From Hofstenia miamia (Eukaryota > Xenacoelomorpha > Acoela): 56,558 bases of DNA. Position numbers and translations under genes: made by a program. This document shows, in pieces, positions 1-10,800 of the stretch (position 1 is the first letter of the stretch; every line of letters starts with the position of its first letter). The notes below the pieces were generated by a model. The model ran no database searches and was not told the DNA's origin. It saw nothing but the letters and a program-made list of their open reading frames with translations. The stretch is from the NCBI GenBank assembly GCA_004352715.1, contig SCFE01000074.1, forward strand, positions 1,203,790 to 1,260,347, in the 5' to 3' direction.

Positions 1-291
1 TTTTAGGCAAAGCAAGTTTATATTTCTGCTTGTTAATTTGATTATGGAGATTTTTCTTATTTTTTGCAGTCAGTATGCCTTTCCTATAATCTTATTTAAG
101 AAATGTTTATTAAATAATAGGAAGAGCTATCTACAAAATTCTTTGAGCAAAATATTTTTAAAAAAATACCGAGCTAAAACGAGCCTCATTCAAAGATTTT
201 ATATGGCGAGCCGAGCCGAGCCGAACTTACGCAAAATTTAAACGAGCCGAGCCGAGTCGAGCTCGGAAATGTCGGCTCGTTGACAAGTCTG
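1..291 (+). mobile_element. hAT-like GAGCC MITE, copy 1 (cut by window start)
   Basis: Internal body from TTTTAGGCAAAGCAAG to the right terminus GGCTCGTTGACAAGTCTG, with (GAGCC) repeats near 209-262. The left TIR is outside the window. The plus-strand reading frame in it recurs in every copy and is not a gene. Confidence 0.85.
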
Positions 292-1710
292 ATAAGTTTA
301 TACCTGAATCCAAGGTATAGAATTTTCAGGCGTTCTAGTGTTAACAAATTTAGTTAGTCATGTGTTTAGCAAAAAAAACGTAGAAATAAACTGTAACGAA
401 GAAAGGGGTTGAACATCTCAGGATATGTAAGAAAATCTTTCAATTAATAAAACTCAAAACACAAAGGATAACAAGCGCAAAATATATTTCACAAATAAAA
501 AAGGTATTTGGACTGCTTGCAGCAAATATATGTCTGAAATATAATTGATTGATTAAAAGTTGGTTTCCAAACACCTTTGAACTGCAATTAAGTGAGTGCA
601 AATGCACTGTTAAACATACATGCGACGACACATGCTGCATTTACACGTGCAGACATTGATCATTCTACCTTATCTTGAGAAATCTAAAATACCAAGAAAT
701 TCGACGAGGGGTTAAGAAAGGGATTTATGTATTATACCAGTAGATTCCAGACATCTTCATTGGTAGGAATATGAAGAAATTAGTTCTAAACTCCCCGTAA
801 TATTGAGAATGAGAAATATAAAACATTTTGACTACATGATCTTAAATTAAGTAGCGGGTGGTCTAATCTAACATTGTGTTTGCCATTAAGGTATCAGTGT
901 TAGAAGATAAATGATATTAAGGTTTATGATCATGAAAGTAGGAAAGTTCAAAACTACATAAAAACCTGGATCGTGTTTTTTAAATAAAGTTATGATCTGA
1001 GCATTTTACAATCGTCAAATTCTTCCTTTCTCATTGATTACAATATTCATAGAAAGCATCCCTTTGACAAGATAATATAGAAAATAGGGGAAAAGTAGTT
1101 TATGTTTTACAATAATTACATTGAAAACGCAGAACCTAAGAATTTACAGATGTAATAAACTGAAACATCATCATTAGTATCAAAGAGGATGTAAGCAAAA
1201 AATGATGCTCTCTACATAAATAACTTTATCAGTTGCATTAAATCAGTGAAAAGGGGCCCAAGCCCCTGAACAGGGAGCTAAGATGGAGCTCTTTTCTAGT
1301 TGAAGGACTTCGTGCAAATGAGATAAACAGCAAGTTTAGGTGAAAATATTTAATGAAATGAAATCCATTCTTTAATGATAATGACTTAGCGAGCGTGCAA
1401 TGAAAAGATTTTATCTGAAGGATCTTCATGCGGATGAATAGAATTTTACAAAAAGTGGATATTTTGAAAGACGACTTACCATTTTATAAAAGATGGAATA
1501 AATAAAAAACGATAATACAAATCTTAAAATACTTGTTCGACAATATTTTTTTTAAAACTTTCTAAATTAGTTTTTTTTACAATCATAAGATGAAGTTTAG
1601 TGTTTTGAAAAAAAACATTTTAAAATGTTATGGGACTAAGAAAATGGTGTATAGAAAAGCGATTAACTACTGCAAAGCTCAAACGAAAGAGACCTTTTTA
1701 GATAAATTAC
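292..1710. other. Intron downstream of the III-IV linker exon, no gene seen
   Basis: AT-rich, without recognisable exon, TIR or tandem repeat. Domain IV S1 should follow this intron but was searched for in all minus frames without success. Confidence 0.7.
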
Positions 1711-1824
1711 CTTTGGACGTTTAACTGTTTTCTTGGGCTTTCTAGCACCGAGCCTTTTCAGAGTGTTGTAGTAATTTCGCTGAGATTGTGTCAAAAGTAA
1801 GTCTACTGCACCTTCTCCATCATA
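1711..1824 (-). CDS. Channel exon: III-IV inactivation-gate linker
   Basis: 114 nt, phase 0 both ends (acceptor TTTTAG, donor GTAATT). Encodes [20 protein letters not shown] and [18 protein letters not shown], aligned with the family linker ([29 protein letters not shown]-like, quoted only as a pattern). The hydrophobic latch IFM/MFM is LLL. The next exon would start domain IV S1 and is outside the window. Confidence 0.95.
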
Positions 1825-4800
1825 CTAAAAGAAGCACATTTTACAAAAAAACGTACATGCAAATTATATAACTAGAAGTTAAAAATTATTCAGGATCTTG
1901 GTGTCTATAAATCGAAGTAGCCTACAATCATAACTTGTAAAAGTTCATCTTAATAAAATTGAATTGTAGAGACATAAATATAACTAAGATAAAAGTTTAA
2001 GAAGTGTCAGGGTTTTTGAGTACTCGGAATGTTAAAAACTCGAACTTGAATCAGCTCGCAAAATTCGATCGGAAAAACTCGGAAGAGAAATCATCAAAAC
2101 TCGAACTCGTTCGAAAATCCACTCGAAAATAGGGTAAAAATTAAATTTTTTTAAATCTCAATTTTCTTACCAATCACAAAAACTTTTTTTAGCTTAGAAT
2201 TATTGTAAAATAAATGTTTTTTTACCCTAAAAAAACTCGGAATTAGAAAAAAAACTTGAACTCGGCCCGAGTAACTCGAACTCGAAAAGTAAAAACTTGA
2301 ACTCGGCCCGAATAACTCGAACTCGAAACGTAAAAACTCGAACTCGGCCCGAGTAACTCGAACTCGACTCGAAAACCCTGAGAAGTGTATGTCAATGTAA
2401 ACAATAAATGGCGGCTACAAACCTTTTTTTGTAAAACATTAAAGTTCTCAATTATCACACCAATAAATAGGTTAAGTGTAAAGAAAGCACCGCAGATGAT
2501 GAAAATAATGAAATAGACGTAAATAGCGAGGTTCTTCTCGAGACAGGGCTGGGTATTGAAATCAGTGATATCAACGGCGGCGGTCATTACCTCCATCCAC
2601 CCTTCAAACGTGGCCTAGCAGAAACAGTCGTGTTAGTATGTACATTAGTTTCTTAAAATGAAAACTTAAAATCCAATTGATTCCAATTAAAATCAAATAC
2701 TCGATATCAGGATGAGCATAAAATCGAAAGACTTCTTTGCAAATTCAATTCATTATTAAAAATTAGGCTATAAGTAAATCACAACAGCGAACTGATTAGC
2801 ACGGTTAGTCAAAAAAACAAGCAGTCAATCTGTTAGACGAAAGCCGCACACCCACTAACTTTGCGACGAAGTGTTTGAAAGTTCTCAATAATGACACCAA
2901 TCATGAGATTAAGAGTGAAGAATGCTCCACAGATGATGAAGATGACATAGTAGATATACATTGCAAAAGTGTACTCGTCGCACGGTTGCTGGCCGACTTG
3001 GGTCATATCTACAGAATCAGCCATCACTTCTATCCAGCCTTCAAATGTCGCCTATTTAAACCAAAGTGAGATAATATGCATCCATTTCAAGTTTTACAAA
3101 ATTTTCCAAGTCAGATCTCATGCATGCCAAATACTGTCTACTGTAAATTTTAAAATACAGTGCACTGGATGACAAAAAACACATTGGATATACGAACGCA
3201 AGATGCTATTGCATGTCCTGGGTAAGAGTAAAAACTCTGTGCATACATGAGAAATTACAATAATATTCTAAATTTTGAGGGTCCAGTAAGAAATTGTTTC
3301 CGTTGCTCATGTGATTTTCCTTAGACCTTGCAAAGTTAAAAAGTAGCTTGGAATAGCTCAATAGCATTTGAAAGCCTTAAAAATTGTAGTAGGACACTTT
3401 TCGTTTTTGTGTGATATTAGAGTAGATTATATTGTGCTTCAAATTTATTTTAAATTGTTTTGCATAAAAAATATCAAATTATTTAAGCGTTAAAATCATA
3501 CAACGGTACGCGCTTAATTTCAGCGCGGAGGCGGATACGCCTAGATTCAAAGCCGTGGAGTGCAAACAACCTGTTGCAAAATGTTTGTTAAAAATGTTTC
3601 GATAACAGATGATTCAATATTAAAGATAATAAAAATTAATCTAAATGGAAAAGTGGATTCATAATGCAGGTGGTGTTTTGAAAAGTGTAATCTTCATAAG
3701 TGAAAAAAGAGTATTTCGGCCTTAAATAGCCCGGCGTCCTTCTTAAAGAACAAACCGTTTTTCCAAATGTACATAAAAGTATTTCAAGCCCATTAGCAAA
3801 CTTGGAAATCGTGAGACATGGAAACATCTATTGGCGAACACACTGCTGCGTCTAAAGTGTTCATTACAAGAACAAACTGCTTTTCGAGATTTTCAAGAAC
3901 ATTCTGAGATACAACTATTGGCACGAACGTAATGTTCAAAACTTGTACTAAAGTGTTTTGCTGAAGTGCTGAAAAAATGCACTTTTTTACATTGAATATT
4001 CCATTTTTTTTAAAAAAATTTAAATTCTCACTTTTTGTTAATGTTCATATATCCAGGACGTCAAAAGTCCAAGGGAATGATGAGGATCTCTTGGGATCCT
4101 TGTAAGAAACCCTCATTCAAAATTTTCCGTTTGCTATACTAATGTTGGGCATGATAAATATTTTCAACAAAAAGCTACAAACTAAATTTTAAAAAGGAGT
4201 TCATTCTTGCAACTACTGCTTCTTATTGCAACTTGAGTGCTAATTTTCACCAAATGCTAAATGGTCTAATTTTTGCGGGTCACACAACGAGTATGGAAAC
4301 AATAAATGAAACTAGAAGAATGGCTGAATTCTTAAAATTTAAGACACGGGACAAAAACTTATATCAGGAAATAAATACTTAGTAATTTTCACGTTGTGTG
4401 AGGAAATACTTTCAGGCACACAGCTCTAAGTAGTATAGAAGGGCACAAGGATGCCACATTAGGACACCCTGAAGCGCTTGTAACACCTATGACTATTTTC
4501 CATGCAGATATGGATGGGAAACAGTCATAGGTGTTACAAGAACTTTCAGGGTGTCCCAATGTAGTTGTCCTCGTGCTCTTCTATACTACTGCTCTAGTGC
4601 TAATTTGGTAGCAGTTCATTACAAATGTAGGTGTTAATTTCAACAAGGGGTGTATCAATTTAAAACTTTTTGTTAAAATCATGTGACTTACAACTTGAAA
4701 TAAAGCCAAATATCCATATAGCACGTTATCGAAATTAACTTTAGCGTTGCGCCACGCATAGTTGTTTTCAATGCACCATTCCATTGTAATAGGCAACGGC

Positions 4801-7800
4801 TCTCCCGTGTCGTTNNNNNNNNNNNGGACACCCTGAAGCGCTTGTAACACCTATGACTATTTTCCATGCAGATATGGATGGGAAACAGTCATAGGTGTTA
4901 CAAGAACTTTCAGGGTGTCCCAATGTAGTTGTCCTCGTGCTCTTCTATACTACTGCTCTAGTGCTAATTTGGTAGCAGTTCATTACAAATGTAGGTGTTA
5001 ATTTCAACAAGGGGTGTATCAATTTAAAACTTTTTGTTAAAATCATGTGACTTACAACTTGAAATAAAGCCAAATATCCATATAGCACGTTATCGAAATT
5101 AACTTTAGCGTTGCGCCACGCATAGTTGTTTTCAATGCACCATTCCATTGTAATAGGCAACGGCTCTCCCGTGTCGTTCTGCGTACAACCCAGTCGGGAG
5201 CCGTCGGCGTCGTAGCAAGCGTGGAATCTTCCCTTCATCAACTGAACACCCATTATACTGAAAATCAACCAAAACAGCAGACAAACTAGAAGTACGTTGA
5301 AGATCGAAGGAATTGCAGAGGCTAGCGCGTTGACAACAATCTAAACCGATTCAAATTATGACAATTGATTAAATCAGCGTAACTGTAATAAACAAGCCCT
5401 TAAAGTCAATCAGCCTAAGTTTTACTAAGCCAGATAAATATGGTTTAGCGTTACCGATACTTTCAATCACGCGATCAAAATTCAAGCACAATATTAAAAG
5501 TTTATCTAAATTCAACTTCGCCTACACTGCAAAGTCTTTAAAAAATATTTTTTTGAGAGAAGATCATTTCATTTCTGTTTCGAGACTAAGGTAATGACAA
5601 TTGGGGTTAAGGACCTACATCCATTTTTCTAAAAAAGATCTTGAAAGTTTTTGGTGAATCCAAAAGTTTTGTATATTGCATATCGTCACCCTAATAAAAA
5701 AAATTGCCTAAATCATTATTTAGATATTGGGATTTTTTGCTAAGTCACTCAAACTGTTCTTTCAACACATTGTACAAATATTTTAAACTTACCCCCTCAC
5801 TTAGAAAACCAACCAGATGAATACCCTAACCCTGTGCCTCAAAACACATTTGAATAATGCCTAAGTAAAAAATAACACCCTCAAAACATTTTTTACTGCT
5901 TTAATGATAACAAATATATAACAAATATACGTTTGTAAACTAACAACTTTAAATTTAGCTGATTTGTTTAAAAAACATGTTTTCTCATTTTTCTCAAAAC
6001 CTAAAAAATTGACTTAGGCAATTATTTTATTAGGGTGACGATGTGCATAAAATAAATGCTAAGTCAAAGTAATTGATGTTTATTAATCACATAACTTTGT
6101 TAAGTTTCAGAAAATGTAAACTCTAGTTGGATTATAAGCTAAGACATGCATTACCACTATACGTCCACAACAAAATCTATTAAAGGTTTTCCCGTTTGTA
6201 ACGATAGAGTAAACTTATAGTAACATGCAAAGAGATTAATAAAGAGTATTCTACACTTCCCATCACCAATTATCTAAAAATACAAAAATCTATATCAATT
6301 CCAACTTTTCAATCACTAAATTAAAAGGAATGACTTATTCAAATTTTTTTGGGCGTTCAGTTATTACTAGACTTGTCAACGAGCCGAGCCGAGCCGAGCC
6401 GAGCTTGAGCACAGTATTTGATATACAACGAGCCCAAAACGAGAGTATTTTAGGCAAAGCAAGTTTATAGTTCTGCTTGTTAATTTGATTATGGGGATTT
6501 TTCTTATTTTTTGCAGTCAGTATGCCTTTTCTATAATCTTATTTAANNNNNNNNNNNNNNNNNNNNNNNNNNNNNNNNNNNNNNNNNNNNNNNNNNNNNN
6601 NNNNNNNNNNNNNNNNNNNNNNNNNNNNNNNNNNNNNNNNNNNNNNNNNNNNNNNNNNNNNNNNNNNNNNNNNNNNNNNAGAATTTGAAAAAATAGTAAA
6701 ATATACTCACTTGCAGCAGTGGATCGCGAAGAGAGTTTTTGAATGTGTCTCTTAAATGAACGGTTGTATACTTCTGCGCAACACTCTTAACACACTTGAG
6801 GATAATGTTAAGAAGCAGCCATTCGCTTTCCAAGTGGTTTTCCGGATTGATAATCCCCTTCTCCGGCATTTTACTCATCAAAAATATCATGATGTCAATC
6901 TTTTGGAAATCTGGAAGATTCACAGCGTACGTGCCTAAAGTTTTGCATCTAGAGGATCTTATAAAATAAAAATAGAAAATAATAAATACACTTTCAAGAT
7001 CTATTTTATGAATTACATTCAAATGATAAATTAATCAAAGCACACAAGCAGTGCTCAATTTTCCCTTAATCCTTTCAACCCGGATGGTACATATATGTAC
7101 CATTTAACTTTTCTAACAGCATAACGGTAAAAATATACTAGTATACAGAACCCAATGGTACAATAATATAAGTTAAAAAAATACAATGGTAAATATATGT
7201 ACCACATTAAAACTTTGTCCCATATAATAGTAATCATCATAAACTTTATAAAACAACTTTACATTATATGTTTTAGCCATCTAGAATCTAAAAATAATAA
7301 TAAGTACAGAAAAAAAATTTCGGGTTGAAAGGGTTAAAGTAAAATTTCATTAATGCTTATCTGTGTGCCTGTTAAAAATTTGTATTCAAATATTCTGTCT
7401 ATTTATAGGTTCCTCTTCTAGATTAGCAATTTTTCATACAAAGTCACTCTTTGTAGACCGTGTGATATGTCAAATAATGTGATGATTATCAAAATTTAGT
7501 CAGGAAAAAACTTCACCTAAAAATCAAAATAAATGGACATTCTACAATTAATATTGGACTCAAATGTAAAAACATTCTTAAACGAATATTTCATCATCGC
7601 GTTTCAAAGGCCCTTTTAGTTTATCAGATGCTCATCGGTTACTAAAAATAAGTAGGTGGAAAATCATGAAGACCTGTGATTGAACTTAATTATTTTATTA
7701 ACTACCTCAAAGATGACATGAAAATGTTTGTATTCCGAACATATATTTTACCCATCTATATGTATGCAGCAGAGGTATATGTTCCAGGACTTTTAGAAAG

Positions 7801-10800
7801 CGAAAGGAAGAAATTGCGGAAACCAATTAGAATATTCTCAAAAATAGCAAAAATAGAGAAAACTATCCTGGTAGAAGAAGTTAATGGTGCTTTCGTCAAG
7901 AAATTCATAAGAACTGTAACAAAGATTAAAGAAAACGGAGATCACGTGCTTCATAAATCAATTCCTTTTTCAACATCAAAGTCAAGATGCAAGATAACAT
8001 TTCCGAAAGTTCAGTCGGTGCACTTTAGGAAATCGTTTATGTATAATGCATGTACATATATATTATACGGAACCTGCCCGCAGTTCCTATAGTAATTGTC
8101 ACGTTCCTTTTTACAAACAACTTTGTTGTTTTGTACAGGAAGTAAAGCGGACATACATACATACATACATACTACAATGGTTGACAGTTTAAATGAAACC
8201 ACTAATGTATTAGGAATTCCTAGTACAGAAGGCAAAGAGAATCCGACTATGGTATTCTTCAGCAATGTAAATGATTTATGAGAAAAAGTAGGAATATTAG
8301 GCTTTGTGGCCCTCGCCTGGACTACGGGTTTGCTTGGTTACAATACTAACACCGGTGGGATCCATTCCAGGTCCCATTAATCAATGCTGATTGCCTAAAA
8401 TTCTATTGAAAGCAATTAATTATGAAGAATAGCCTTTGCAGTTTCCTATTTATACATTGTTTTACATTCATACATTTGTCAAATCATGTTGTGTTCTATT
8501 TAAGACAAATTGACTGGACCTTAAATAGTGTTTTAAGAAAATTAAATGTACACTTTGGTCAGCGTATTTTTCCTACACACACGTGACCCTATAGTTTTGT
8601 GTCAACTCAGACATGAAAGCACACTGCTCGTTCAGAGCTATAAGAAATCTTTATTTGAAGTATAGGAGAACTACATTCAAGAAGATAATGACGTAGGTCA
8701 TACGTGGATTTTTAACACCTTCACACAAACTGACAGAAATGTAGACTCGGTGGTGGATATACCAAGCTGAACTTTTGTTTAGCGACAACTCCATTTTGGA
8801 AATGTAACTTAAACTCCTTGGTCGACAAGTGTTGAATATCATAGCTGCTATTTGAAACTCTCTAAATTGCCGAGTGAACTATTGCATTAATTGAATGTTG
8901 AACGAACACAAAAATCAACTAACTTTCCCATTATCATGTTAATATTTAGCTAAACTCCATTTTCTAAAAATAATAATAATAAATCGCATTATTTCCTGTA
9001 CACAATACATACATAACAGTACAAAAAGTGTAAAACGGAAAATGTATCAACTATGTTATAAAAATTCTTGCAACTCTCCTGTACATATAAATTTGAATAG
9101 AAATGAGTTTTTGTATATATCAGTTCTGGTATATGGCATTCTTTCCCTCAGTCTGGTGTTTACACTACTATGAAAACTGTTCAGCTTGCATTCTTTTATA
9201 GGTTTTGATGAGCTGATGGTGTATTCCGATGAGGTCAAATTTTTCTATTCTAGTTAACTTGGAAAATAATCGAATCGGCCTCCTTAGCTTCTTCCTTAAT
9301 TTCAAAGTCAATCGTGGATAATGACATACAACATATGTATGAAAAATCCATTTTTTAGTGTAGTGTGAATAAAACAAACAAAACCGGATAAATTACGAAT
9401 AATATGATAAATTTTCCATGTTAATGCCAAAAAATTATATGAACTTGTATTGTAGAAATTCTTAGCACATCATGGATATGACCTCTAATGCGATATTTCC
9501 ATTGAAAAGGTTTAAAGAAATGGAAGAATTTAACAAAGCATATTCCAAAACAACATTTCTGCAGACCAACAATTTTCACTAGTGATTCCAAAGTGTAAAT
9601 AGTGGTAAACATTATATTTAAACAAATGGGACACATTTAATAATATTTATAACCGTTGTCAAGAGAGACATGCAATGCATGACGAAGTTGACAATTTAAT
9701 ATGCCTCGGTTATGAGCGCGCAATAAAAACCATCCTTTTATTTATTGAAGCACTCGTTTCTCATCTTGTGCTAATAAAAGGAGCAGATAGAATACGTATA
9801 TGGAGATCTATTACATTTACCTAAGTGTACAAAGTACTCACAAAACATACATTTTAATCGATTTCACTATCTATAGATTTCAGAAACAAATCTCACGAAA
9901 AAGTAGAACCACCGAACCTAACTTGTCAACGAGATTTCTAAGCTCGGCTCGTTTTAATTTTGTGAAAGTTCAGCTCGCCACGCAAAATCTTTCAGTAAGG
10001 CTTGCTTCAGCTCGATATTTTTTTTAAAATATTGCGCTCTCTGAATTTTTTGCATAGCTCTTCCTACTCTTTAATAAACATATCTAAAATAAGATTATAA
10101 GAAAGGCATATTCAATGAGAAAATAAGAAAATTCTGCATAATCAAATTAACAAGGAGAAATATAAACTTGCTTTGCCTAAAATAGGCTCGTTTTGGGCTC
10201 GTTGTATATCAAATACTGTGCTCAAGCTCAGCTCGGCTCGGCTTGGCTCGGCTCGTTGACAAGTCTGAAAAGGAACAGCCTAATAAAATATAAATGTTAT
10301 ATATTAGGATAAATTTAATTGTTGAAATAGGTAGCGAATTTGCGAGCCAGTTACACATAGAGAGTATAAATTTGCTTTGTTTAAAAAAGGCTCGTTTTGG
10401 GCTCGTTGTATATCCAATGCAGACTTGTCAACGAACCGAGCTTCTAACGAGCCGAGCCGAGCTTGAGCACAATATTTGATATACAACGAGCCCAAAACGA
10501 GCCTATTTTAGGCAAAGCAAGTTTATATTTCTGCTTGTTAATTTGATTATGGAGATTTTTCTTATTTTTTGCAGTCAGTATGCCTTTCCTATAATCTTAT
10601 TTAAGAAATGTTTATTAAATAATAGGAAGAGCTATCTACAAAATTCTTTGAGCACAATATTTTTAAAAAAATACCAAGCTAAAACGAGCCTCATTCAAAG
10701 ATTTTATGTGGCGAGCCGAGCCGAGCCGAACTTACACAAAATTTAAACGAGCCGAGCCGAGCTTGGAAATGTCGGCTCGATGACAAGTCTGGTTATTACA

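Larger units (their letters stand above)
7341..9920. other. Intron sequence with retroelement scraps
   Basis: Besides the two inverted RT-tail fragments (7.68-8.09 and 9.18-9.38 kb) and an ACAT microsatellite at 8154-8173, nothing recognisable. Confidence 0.6.

Noticed and set aside
38-241. Recurrent plus-strand frame of 60-110 codons starting [15 protein letters not shown], seen at about ten places
   Set aside because: It lies in every forward copy of the GAGCC MITE, ends at different places and has no independent coding evidence; it is transposon sequence.
1238-1429. Search for domain IV S1 or the next exon in the first 1.7 kb
   Set aside because: No minus-strand frame shows IVS1-type motifs or a phase-0 acceptor with channel similarity; domain IV is taken to be outside the window.
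4581-4814. A second IIIS5 exon as a biological duplicate
   Set aside because: Exact identity with the neighbour including intron, and truncation at an N run, indicate an assembly duplicate.
6711-6934. Reading the 6.7-kb exon as a cassette exon of the channel
   Set aside because: It enters with two bases into a 0/0 intron, has a length of 224 nt and no channel similarity; inclusion would shift the frame before IIIS5.
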